From contig NZ_JZKH01000159.1 in assembly GCF_000961885.1 (NCBI RefSeq), positions 1 through 8,810 of the forward strand: a DNA stretch of 8,810 bases, in the 5' to 3' direction. The position numbers and the translations under genes were made by a program. Within the stretch, counting starts at the first letter, position 1; every line of letters begins with the position of its first letter. The notes under the pieces were generated by a model. That model had not been told where the DNA came from and searched no databases. It worked only from the letters and a program-made list of their open reading frames with translations. Below, piece after piece: positions 1 through 5,665 of the stretch. The DNA is from Streptomyces rubellomurinus. Lineage in GTDB: Bacteria; Actinomycetota; Actinomycetes; Streptomycetales; Streptomycetaceae.

Positions 1-459
1 CGGTCGTCCGTACCGGCCGTGCTCGCCGGGCCGGGCGGGCTGGAACAGGTGCTGGACAACGTGCTCTCCAACGCCCTGGAAGTCTCGCCGGACGGCGGCA
101 CCATCACCGTGCGGATCACCGCCGGTGCCGCCGGTGGCTCCCACGACCCCGGCGGCGCGGACGCCGGGACCACGGTGCTGGAGGTGCTGGACCAGGGGCC
201 CGGGATGACCGACGCCGAGAAGTCCCGGGCCTTCGACCGGTTCTGGCGCGGGCAGGGCCTCACCGGGCGCTCCGGCTCGGGCCTCGGGCTCGCCATCGTC
301 AAGCAGTTGGTCACCGACGACGGCGGCACCGTGGTCCTCGCGGACGCGCCCGGCGGCGGCCTCTGCGTACGGATCACGCTGCGCAGCGCCGCCCGGGGCG
401 CGGTGGCCCGGGGCGCCGCGGTCAGCCCTCGGCGGGGAGCACCGAGGAGTGGTGGTTGA
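1..459 (+). CDS. Sensor histidine kinase, C-terminal ATPase part (5' end outside window)
   Basis: The reading frame is open from the first base and ends with TGA at 457-459, leaving 152 residues of a longer protein. It is the HATPase_c domain that binds ATP and phosphorylates the kinase's own histidine. Visible in order are the N-box (LDNVLSNALEVSP, about residues 18-30), the G1 box (LDQGPGM, 63-69), the F-box (FDRFWRG, 78-84) and the G2 box (GSGLGLAIV, 92-100). These are the motifs of orthodox EnvZ/PhoR-like kinases, not the NarL type seen at 6620. A Gly/Ala/Asp-rich loop (about 41-57) separates the N-box strand from the G1 box. The last 30 residues are Arg/Ala/Gly-rich, look non-conserved and run 38 bp into the convergent gene. 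The membrane and dimerisation regions, and any partner regulator, lie to the left and cannot be seen. The family call is secure; the signal is unknown. Confidence 0.93.
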   Translation, partial: RSSVPAVLAGPGGLEQVLDNVLSNALEVSPDGGTITVRITAGAAGGSHDPGGADAGTTVLEVLDQGPGMTDAEKSRAFDRFWRGQGLTGRSGSGLGLAIVKQLVTDDGGTVVLADAPGGGLCVRITLRSAARGAVARGAAVSPRRGAPRSGG

Positions 460-934
460 CGATCAGCCACTTGCCGCCGCGCTTCTCGTACTCGTAGCTG
501 TAGCGGGCCTCGATCTGCTTGGCGGCGCCGGTGGCCGGGTCGGTCAGGTAGAAGCGGTAGAGGCCCGCGTCGACGGCCGAGGTGGCGTCCAGGACGTTGA
601 TCACCGAACGGATCTTCTCGCCGCGCGGCTTCTTCTGCAGGAAGTGCTCGAAGTAGTCGACGATCCCGGCGCGGTCGGTGCGGATCACCGGCGAGGCGGT
701 GGGCAGCAGGACGGCGTCCGGGGCGTAGCGGTCCGCGACCTGCTTCGCGTCGCCGGTCCGCAGCGCGGCGTTCCACTGGTCGAAGAGCGCGGCGATCTCG
801 CGCTCGGACGCCTTGCCGCGCCGGCTCGACTCCTCCCCCGCCTGGGCCGCCCCGACCCCGGCGGTGAAGGTGCCGACCGCGGCCACCACGGCGGCGGTGC
901 CGAGCACGGCGCGGGTACGGAGCTTGGACTTCAT
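422..934 (-). CDS. Secreted SgcJ/EcaC-type NTF2-like protein (CaMKII association domain)
   Basis: This encodes 170 residues. The N-terminus is a clear Sec-type signal peptide: KSKLRTR, a hydrophobic Ala/Val/Gly core (about 9-30), then a likely cleavage site after AQA (residue 32). The mature part has the cone-shaped NTF2/SnoaL-like pattern: an opening helix IAALFDQWNAALRTGD (47-62), VADRYAPDAVLLPT (66-79), IVDYFEHFL (91-99), and a C-terminal strand pair with RYSYEYEKRGGKWLIVNHHSSVLP (144-167). That tail is characteristic of proteins annotated as SgcJ/EcaC family or CaMKII association domain. Despite the name no reaction is established for most members, so a small-ligand-binding or structural role outside the membrane is as likely as catalysis. 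The ATG at 934 is set by AGGAGG at 939-944, four bases upstream. The frame stays open further upstream, but that extension is non-protein-like. It is transcribed alone, divergent from the DUF2332 gene and convergent with the kinase fragment. Confidence 0.88.
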   Translation of the reverse strand: MKSKLRTRAVLGTAAVVAAVGTFTAGVGAAQAGEESSRRGKASEREIAALFDQWNAALRTGDAKQVADRYAPDAVLLPTASPVIRTDRAGIVDYFEHFLQKKPRGEKIRSVINVLDATSAVDAGLYRFYLTDPATGAAKQIEARYSYEYEKRGGKWLIVNHHSSVLPAEG

Positions 935-1165
935 CGGGCCTCCTGGGGGCGGTGGGTCACGGCCGCGCCCCACCGGTGTGACCGGCGTCGCTGCGGCGAT
1001 CTCGGTGATCGTTAAGGTCTGTTCCGGCGGGACCGACTCGCTCCGGGCGGGCCCGTTCTCCGGTGCACCCACTCTCGTGGCGGCCCGGTAAGCGGCCGTC
1101 CAGCGGACGGCAAAGGCACGGCCAAGGCTGCGCCAAATTCCTTCAGGGGAAAGGGAATACGGATC
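935..1165. other. Divergent intergenic region between secreted NTF2-like gene and DUF2332 gene
   Basis: These 231 bp must contain the promoters for both flanking genes. For the minus gene the only AT-containing stretch is TTAACGAT (read on the minus strand, about 1009-1016), which could serve as a -10 element about 75 bases upstream of the ATG; no convincing -35 accompanies it. For the plus gene an A/T-richer pocket (CCAAATTCC, about 1134-1142) lies just before the AGGGGAAAGGGA ribosome binding stretch. A 7-bp inverted repeat lies at 1095-1111. No small gene with a plausible start and codon pattern was seen. Confidence 0.5.
1095..1111. repeat. 7-bp inverted repeat (GCCGTCC-AGC-GGACGGC)
   Basis: A perfect inverted repeat with a 3-base centre lies 55 bp upstream of the DUF2332 start, between the two divergent genes. 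It could be an operator or a small hairpin in the 5' leader. In DNA this GC-rich such repeats arise by chance fairly often, so functional weight is low. Confidence 0.4.
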
Positions 1166-2230
1166 GTGGACAGTGATGCGAAGGGCCTCTACCGGAGGTT
1201 CGCCGAGCGGGAAGCGCGCGGAAACTCGCCGGTCTACCAGGAGTTGGCCGAGCGCGTGGCGCAGGACGGGCCGCTGCTCGCGCTGTTGGAGCGACTGCCG
1301 GACGCCAAGCGGCAGCCGAACCTGCTGTTCGGCGCCGTCCGCCACCTGGGCGGCCCGGTGACGGAGGGCTGGCCGGCCTTCCGCACCTGGGTCACCGCGC
1401 ACTGGGCCGAGGTGTCGGCGACCATGCTGGAACGCCGGACCCAGACCAACGAGGCGGGCCGCTGCGCCACCCTGCTGCCGCTGCTGGCGACGCTGCCGCA
1501 GCCGCTCGCACTGATCGAGGTGGGAGCCTCGGCCGGCCTGTGCCTGTACCCGGACCGGTACCGGTACCGGTACCGGTACCTGGCGGCGGGGGGAGCGGGC
1601 GTGCCTGCGGGCGAGTCCGGCGAGTTCGGCGAGTCCGGCGAGTCCGGCGAGTTCGAGGAGGGCGGCGCGTTCGGCGCCGAGGGCAGTGCGGTGGTGCTGG
1701 ACTGCACGGTCAGCGGGCCGGTGCCGCTCGGTGCGTCGCTGCGGGAGCGGCTGCCCGAGGTGGTGTGGCGGGCCGGGATCGACCTCAATCCGCTGGACGT
1801 CCGGGTCGAGGAGGACGTGCGCTGGCTGGAGTCGCTGGTCTGGCCGGAGCAGACCCACCGACTGGAGCGGCTGCGCGGCGCCGTCCGGATAGCCCGGGCC
1901 GAACCGCCGCTGCTGGTGCGCGGCGATCTCAACGCCACGGTACGGGAGTTGGTGGCCCGGGTGCCGGCGGGGGCGACGCCGGTGGTGTTCCACAGTGCGG
2001 TGCTCGCGTACCTGCCGCCGGAGGCGCGGGAGGAGTTCGCGGCGACCATGCGCGAGCTGCCCGGGCACTGGATCTCCAACGAGGCGGTCTCCGTGCTGCC
2101 GACCGTCGCCGGCCGCCTGCCCCGCCCGGCCCCCGAGGGGTCCGGGCTGTTCGTCCTCGCCCTGGACGAACAGCCGGTGGCCTTCACCGGCCCGCACGGG
2201 CAGTCGCTGGACTGGTTCGGCGCGGCGTGA
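1166..2230 (+). CDS. DUF2332 family protein (uncharacterised)
   Basis: This encodes 354 residues. The GTG start is supported by the purine-rich AGGGGAAAGGGA (1145-1156) nine bases upstream; an overlapping GTG/ATG pair at 1173 is out of frame. Family-like blocks are visible: GNSPVYQELAERVA (19-32), PNLLFGAVRHL (51-61), the Gly-rich IEVGASAGLCLYPDRYRY (117-134), WRAGIDLNPLDV (201-212), RWLESLVWPEQ (219-229), RIARAEPPLLVRGDL (241-255), VVFHSAVLAYLPPEARE (273-289) and HWISNE (301-306). The EVGASAGL element resembles the nucleotide-binding glycine loop of class I SAM-dependent methyltransferases, and the family is often suspected to have that fold. No substrate is known and none is claimed. Two tandem repeats occupy the variable loop directly after that motif (residues 131-163): an Arg-Tyr run and five Gly-Glu-Ser/Phe triplets. 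They lengthen the loop without breaking frame. The gene appears monocistronic, and the downstream MerR gene has its own promoter. Confidence 0.88.
   Translation: MDSDAKGLYRRFAEREARGNSPVYQELAERVAQDGPLLALLERLPDAKRQPNLLFGAVRHLGGPVTEGWPAFRTWVTAHWAEVSATMLERRTQTNEAGRCATLLPLLATLPQPLALIEVGASAGLCLYPDRYRYRYRYLAAGGAGVPAGESGEFGESGESGEFEEGGAFGAEGSAVVLDCTVSGPVPLGASLRERLPEVVWRAGIDLNPLDVRVEEDVRWLESLVWPEQTHRLERLRGAVRIARAEPPLLVRGDLNATVRELVARVPAGATPVVFHSAVLAYLPPEAREEFAATMRELPGHWISNEAVSVLPTVAGRLPRPAPEGSGLFVLALDEQPVAFTGPHGQSLDWFGAA
1554..1580 (+). repeat. Tandem hexanucleotide repeat, 4.5 copies of ACCGGT
   Basis: The unit ACCGGT is repeated without error for 27 bases within the DUF2332 gene. Read in frame it encodes alternating Arg-Tyr (residues 131-138). 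Each unit is its own reverse complement, and so is the offset register GGTACC, so the tract can fold on either strand. A short Arg-Tyr run is usual here in the family as I remember it, but the codon-perfect DNA repetition suggests expansion by strand slippage. Loss or gain of one unit keeps the reading frame. Confidence 0.9.
1611..1655 (+). repeat. Tandem 9-bp repeat, 5 copies (GCGAGTCCG / GCGAGTTCG)
   Basis: Five consecutive 9-base units differ only at one position (C or T), in the order C, T, C, C, T. They encode Gly-Glu-Ser, Gly-Glu-Phe, Gly-Glu-Ser, Gly-Glu-Ser and Gly-Glu-Phe (residues 149-163), an acidic flexible segment in the same loop as the preceding hexamer tract. The unit length is a multiple of three, so copy number can change without a frameshift. 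Confidence 0.92.
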
Positions 2231-2246
2231 ACCGGGCGGGGTCCGG

Positions 2247-2288
2247 GCCCGCGAGCGCGAGGCCCAGGGGCCGGTTCGCCGCTCGGGC
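2247..2288 (+). terminator. Possible intrinsic terminator after DUF2332 gene
   Basis: The arms GCCCG(C)GAGCG (2247-2257, one bulged C) and CGCTCGGGC (2280-2288) are complementary, and a smaller GGCC/GGCC pairing (2261-2264 with 2269-2272) can form inside. It starts 16 bases past the stop codon and ends exactly before the -35 element of the merR promoter. No U-tract follows, which is common for terminators in high-GC Actinobacteria. The stem is imperfect, so the call is tentative. Confidence 0.38.
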
Positions 2289-2319
2289 TTGAAGCTGCCG
2301 CAGCGGTAGCTTCTACCGT
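2289..2319 (+). promoter_or_regulatory. MerR-type promoter with operator dyad (19-bp spacer) for the merR gene
   Basis: A -35 element TTGAAG (2289-2294) and a -10 element TACCGT (2314-2319) are separated by 19 bp instead of the usual 17. A near-perfect 23-bp dyad (2291-2313) fills the spacer: half-sites GAAGCT and AGCTTC, inner arms CCGC and GCGG around a central A, with a single mismatched pair. A long spacer carrying a dyad is the hallmark of promoters activated by MerR proteins, which twist the DNA to realign the two elements. The downstream gene encodes a MerR protein, so autoregulation is the natural reading. Confidence 0.82.
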
Positions 2320-2322
2320 CGT

Positions 2323-2351
2323 GACCAGGGCCGGAGCCTCCGGCCCTGGTC
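2323..2351 (+). repeat. Perfect inverted repeat / stem-loop at the predicted merR transcript start
   Basis: The sequence from 2323 to 2351 is a perfect palindrome about a central C at 2337 (left arm GACCAGGGCCGGAG). As RNA it would give a strong GC-rich stem of about 12 bp with a loop of about 5 bases. It begins four bases after the -10 element, so it either spans the transcription start or forms the very 5' end of the merR mRNA. It could stabilise the mRNA end, act as a second operator, or stop read-through from the DUF2332 gene. The sequence alone does not decide between these. Confidence 0.7.
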
Positions 2352-2382
2352 CACGCGAACGTGGGACGGGAGAGGAGACGGC

Positions 2383-3195
2383 ATGACCACCTGGCCGATC
2401 GCCGAGGTCGCCCGGCTGTCCGGGGTGACCGCTCGGACCCTGCGGCACTACGACGAGATCGGGCTGCTGCCCCCGGCCGGGATCGGCTCCAACGGCCACC
2501 GCTACTACGAGGAGCGGCAGTTGCTGCAGCTGCAGCAGATCCTCGTGCTGCGGGCGCTGGGCGTGGGGCTGGGCGAGATCGCCCGGATCCTCGGCGACCA
2601 GGTCGACGAGCTGGCGGCCCTGCGCGGCCACCACCAGCGGCTGGTCGCCGAGCGCGACCGGCTGGACGTCCTCGCCGCCACCGTCTCCCGCACGATCGCC
2701 GACCTGGAACGCGCCCGAGAGGACGGCACCCCCATGACCGCCATCAACCGACCGGAGAACCTGTTCGAGGGCATCCAGCCCGCCGACGTCGACGCGAGCC
2801 TGCGTGACTTCCCCGAGCACGCCGAGGCGGCCCGGCGCGCGACCGCCGCGATGAGCCCGGCCGAGATCGAGGCCGGCCAGCGCGAGCGGACCGCGCGGAT
2901 GGTCCGGCTGGCGGAGCTGATGGCCGCCGGCCGGCCCGCCGACGCCGGGCCCGTCCAGGACATGATCGACGAGGAGTACCGGCTGCTCGGCGCCCTCCGC
3001 TCGGGCGCCGGAACCGGCCCGGTGGCCGGCCCCGCAGCCGCCCCGGTGGCCGTCCCGGTGACGGAGTACCTCGCGATCGCCCGCTCCTGCACGGAGAACG
3101 AGCAGTGGCGCGCCGCCTACGAGGCGATCGCCCCCGGCCTGGCCGCGTACCAGCGGGCGGCCATGGAGGCCTACGCGGCGGCACTGACGGCCTGA
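2383..3195 (+). CDS. MerR-family regulator with TipAS-like ligand-binding domain
   Basis: This encodes 270 residues. The ATG follows GAGGAG (2372-2377) by five bases. The N-terminal winged helix-turn-helix is canonical: IAEVARLSGVTARTLRHYDEIGLLPPA (6-32) and the wing GHRYYEERQL (38-47). Next come LQQILVLRALGVGLGEIARIL (50-70) and a long dimerisation coiled coil (about 75-112). Residues 119-270 resemble the TipAS antibiotic-recognition domain: an opening NLFEGIQPADV (126-136) and a closing WRAAYEAIAPGLAAYQRAAMEAYAAAL (242-268). TipAS domains bind thiopeptides and other amphipathic or aromatic compounds and switch the MerR dimer to activation. An Ala/Pro/Val-rich low-complexity stretch (about 209-226) replaces what is usually an aromatic-rich segment. 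The only cysteine is C236, and I cannot place it at the TipA ligand-capturing position, so covalent thiopeptide binding is not predicted. The upstream 19-bp-spacer promoter suggests self-activation. Targets outside the window are unknown. Confidence 0.92.
   Translation: MTTWPIAEVARLSGVTARTLRHYDEIGLLPPAGIGSNGHRYYEERQLLQLQQILVLRALGVGLGEIARILGDQVDELAALRGHHQRLVAERDRLDVLAATVSRTIADLERAREDGTPMTAINRPENLFEGIQPADVDASLRDFPEHAEAARRATAAMSPAEIEAGQRERTARMVRLAELMAAGRPADAGPVQDMIDEEYRLLGALRSGAGTGPVAGPAAAPVAVPVTEYLAIARSCTENEQWRAAYEAIAPGLAAYQRAAMEAYAAALTA
2717..2736 (+). promoter_or_regulatory. Possible internal ribosome binding site and start for a TipAS-like short form
   Basis: GAGAGGA (2717-2723) lies ten bases before an in-frame ATG (2734-2736, Met118), exactly at the junction between the coiled coil and the TipAS-like domain. 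Starting there gives a 153-residue ligand-binding domain without DNA-binding region. In Streptomyces lividans tipA is known to make such a short form (TipAS) from an internal start. Here it is inference from position and a modest Shine-Dalgarno match. Confidence 0.35.
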
Positions 3196-3239
3196 GCCCG
3201 GGCCTGACGGCGGCCGGGGAGGGCAGCGGCCGGGGCGGG

Positions 3240-3274
3240 TGACGGCCGGGGCCGGTGAGCGGACCCGGCCGTCA
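3240..3274. terminator. Bidirectional terminator-like stem-loop between merR and the ABC permease gene
   Basis: TGACGGCCGGG (3240-3250) and CCCGGCCGTCA (3264-3274) form a perfect 11-bp stem with a 13-base loop. It lies 45 bases past the merR stop. On the other strand the first three bases of the stem are the permease TGA stop codon itself. Both converging transcripts would form the same hairpin. There is no T-run on either side, as is often the case in Streptomyces. Confidence 0.65.
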
Positions 3275-5665
3275 CTCCGTCCGCAGCGCCGTGACCGTCC
3301 TGGTCCGGGCCGCCCAGGTGGCGGGGAGGGCGGCGCCGAGCAGCGCCAGCACCAGGCCGCCGAGTATCAGCGGACCCACCACCGACAGGTCGAACACCGT
3401 GAGGTCCGCCTCGGGCACCCCGACCCCGGCGGCGCGCGCCATCGCGGGCATGACCGCGTGGTGCACCAGGATCCCGAGCGGCACCCCGATCAGCCCGGCC
3501 ACCAGCCCGCTGCCGCAGACCGAGGTGAGCACCATGCCGACCGTCTGCCGGGGCGACATGCCGAGCGCCTTGAGCACCCCGAGGTCGTGCACCCGCTCCC
3601 GGGTGTCCAGCAGCACCGTGTTGAGCACCCCAAGCCCCGCGACCACGGAGAGCAGCACGGTGAGCGTCACGGCCAGGGTGTTCATCGCCAGCATGACGAT
3701 GCTGATGTGCTGGCCGCCCGGCTCGGCGGTCAGGCCCATCGGGCTGACGGCCTCGTCGAGCGCGTCCGCGTACGCGTGGGCGTCGGTGCCCGGAGTGAGG
3801 TCGATGTGGAAGGAGCTCGCCTCGGTGTGGACGGTGTTGCCGAGCGGAGCCAGCGTGGCCCGGTCGACGAACACCATGTCGTCCGTCGCGAGGATCTCAC
3901 CGGTGATCTTCGTCGGGACGGAGCGGCCGTGGTCGGTGAGGGCGATGGTGTCCCCGACCTTCGCCTGGTTGGCGCGGAGGAAGGTGGCACCGACCACGAT
4001 CTCGCCGGGGCCCTGGAACCAGCGGCCGGAGACCAGCTGGTAGCCACTGCGGGAGGTGTCCCCGGAGAACGCCACCACCTGGGAGCGGCTGGTGCTCCCG
4101 GCCGGCACGGCCGTGCTCGGCGCGCTGCTGTACCAGGCACGGACGCCGGGGCGGGCCTCGATCGCCTTGGCCACGGCCGCCTCGTCCACGTGGTCGACCG
4201 GCGTGGAGCCGTCGAACGGGACCTCGACCAGGACCTGGTCGGACCGGCCGGCGGTCAGCCCGTCCTGGAAGGCGCCGAGCGAGAGGGTCAGGCCGACGGA
4301 GAGCGTCACCCCGATCGTGCCGAGGGCCACCGCGGCGGCCGTGGTCACCGAGCGGGCCGGCCGGTTGAGCGGGGTCGCCAGCCCGAGGCTGAACGCGCGC
4401 GGCACCGGAAGTCGGCCGATCAGCTCACGGCCCCGGGCGACCCGGCCATCGGTGCCCCCGCGCCGAGCCGACCGGCCCCGGTCGGCCGCGCCCCCGGTGC
4501 CCGTCCCGGCCCGGCCGACCGCGAGCGCCTCCACCGTGCGCAGCCGCCCGGCCCGCAGCGCGGGCACCAGCGCGGTGCCCGCCACGGCCGCCAGTGCCAC
4601 GACCGCGACGACCACGTCCACCCAGAGCGGGATGCCGAGCAGGCCGCCGCGCAGCGCCTTGTGGGCCAGGCCGAGGACGGGCACCGAGAGCAGGTTGCCG
4701 CCGAGCACGCCGAGCGCGGTGCCCACCCCGGCGGGGATCAAGGCCTGCCCCACGTAGGCGCGGGCCACCTGGGCCGGGGTGAAGCCCAGGGCCTTGAGGA
4801 TGCCGATGCGCCGGGTGGCGGCGCCGACCGCGCCGCTGACCACCACGCCGATGATCAGGACCGACATGGCCAGACCGAGCACCCCGAAGGCCGTGACGAA
4901 CGGGACGAAGGTGGAGGCCGTCCGGTTGGCCGCCTCCTGGGCCGGGCGGTAGGAGGTGACCCGGGCGAGGGCGCCGCCCGGCACCGCGGCGGCGAGCGCG
5001 GCACGGTCGGCCGTCACCTCGGCGTCGGTGCCGGCGTGGGCGAAGCGGTACAGGTACTGGGCGGCGGGCACCGTACCGGGCGCGGTGAGCCCGGCGACCT
5101 GCTCGGGGGCGATCCAGCCGTCCGCACTCCAGGAGACGGAGGAGGCCAGGCCGACCACTTTGAGCACGGGTTTCCCGGGCAGGTCGGGGAACTGCATGCT
5201 GTCGCCGACCGCCAGCGGGGAGTGCCCGTCCAGGAACACCACCTCGCCGGGGCCCGCGACCCACCGGCCCGTGGTGATCCGCAGGCCGTCCATCGGGCCG
5301 TCCTGCGCCCGGCCGACCAGCGTCATCGGCGGGAGCGGGCTGCCGGGCGGCGGGACCTTCGTGTCGGTGCCGGCGTGCGCCTGCACGGTGAGCGCCGGGT
5401 AGGGGCCGGAGGAGGCCGTCACGCCCGGCGCGCCGGCGGTCGCGGCGAGCTGGGCCGGGCTCGCCTTGGCAGGGTCGTACAGCACGTTGAGGTGGGCGCC
5501 GTGCTGCGCGGTGAAGGAGCGCTGGTACGGGCCCTGGGCGGCGACCAGCAGCCCGGTCGCGAGGATGCACGCCGTCACGGACATCATCGTGGTGAGCACC
5601 ATGACCAGGGTCTGCACCCGCTTGCGGCCGACGCCGGCCCGCACCACCTTGCTCAGGGCGCTCAT
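3272..5665 (-). CDS. ABC transporter permease, FtsX/MacB family, eight predicted membrane helices
   Basis: This encodes 797 residues with the two-half layout of large actinobacterial FtsX-type permeases. Predicted membrane helices lie near residues 20-43, 255-282, 308-335, 349-372, 437-465, 655-685, 708-735 and 760-785. Two extracytoplasmic domains lie between helices 1-2 (about 44-254) and 5-6 (about 466-654). Each FtsX unit has the coupling motif that contacts the ATPase: RRIGILKALGFTPAQV (285-300) and RVHDLGVLKALGMSPRQTV (691-709). A Gly/Arg-rich cytoplasmic linker (about 384-420) joins the halves. Such proteins do not usually pump through a channel; with a LolD-like ATPase they act by mechanotransmission, exporting or extracting lipids, peptides or antibiotics at the membrane. 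The ATG overlaps the upstream ATPase stop (ATGA) and has GGAGG seven bases upstream (5673-5677). Substrate unknown; no periplasmic adaptor gene is adjacent, as expected in a Gram-positive. Confidence 0.94.
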   Translation of the reverse strand: MSALSKVVRAGVGRKRVQTLVMVLTTMMSVTACILATGLLVAAQGPYQRSFTAQHGAHLNVLYDPAKASPAQLAATAGAPGVTASSGPYPALTVQAHAGTDTKVPPPGSPLPPMTLVGRAQDGPMDGLRITTGRWVAGPGEVVFLDGHSPLAVGDSMQFPDLPGKPVLKVVGLASSVSWSADGWIAPEQVAGLTAPGTVPAAQYLYRFAHAGTDAEVTADRAALAAAVPGGALARVTSYRPAQEAANRTASTFVPFVTAFGVLGLAMSVLIIGVVVSGAVGAATRRIGILKALGFTPAQVARAYVGQALIPAGVGTALGVLGGNLLSVPVLGLAHKALRGGLLGIPLWVDVVVAVVALAAVAGTALVPALRAGRLRTVEALAVGRAGTGTGGAADRGRSARRGGTDGRVARGRELIGRLPVPRAFSLGLATPLNRPARSVTTAAAVALGTIGVTLSVGLTLSLGAFQDGLTAGRSDQVLVEVPFDGSTPVDHVDEAAVAKAIEARPGVRAWYSSAPSTAVPAGSTSRSQVVAFSGDTSRSGYQLVSGRWFQGPGEIVVGATFLRANQAKVGDTIALTDHGRSVPTKITGEILATDDMVFVDRATLAPLGNTVHTEASSFHIDLTPGTDAHAYADALDEAVSPMGLTAEPGGQHISIVMLAMNTLAVTLTVLLSVVAGLGVLNTVLLDTRERVHDLGVLKALGMSPRQTVGMVLTSVCGSGLVAGLIGVPLGILVHHAVMPAMARAAGVGVPEADLTVFDLSVVGPLILGGLVLALLGAALPATWAARTRTVTALRTE

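Noticed and set aside
1554..1655. CRISPR-like or mobile-element repeats
   Set aside because: The repeats are directly abutting short units of 6 and 9 bp without spacers, inside a coding frame.
935..2197. Upstream extension of the secreted-protein frame to 591 codons on the minus strand
   Set aside because: The extra N-terminal part is low-complexity and antisense to the DUF2332 gene. A signal peptide and AGGAGG site fix the true start at 934.
1540..2292. Plus-strand frame with Val-Pro and Arg-Arg-Val repeats overlapping the DUF2332 gene
   Set aside because: The peptide repeats are only the off-frame translation of the ACCGGT and 9-bp DNA repeats.
1234..2820. 528-codon minus-strand frame across the DUF2332 and MerR genes
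   Set aside because: No recognisable domain, Ser/Arg/Pro-rich shadow composition, and it would cover the MerR promoter and two well-supported genes.
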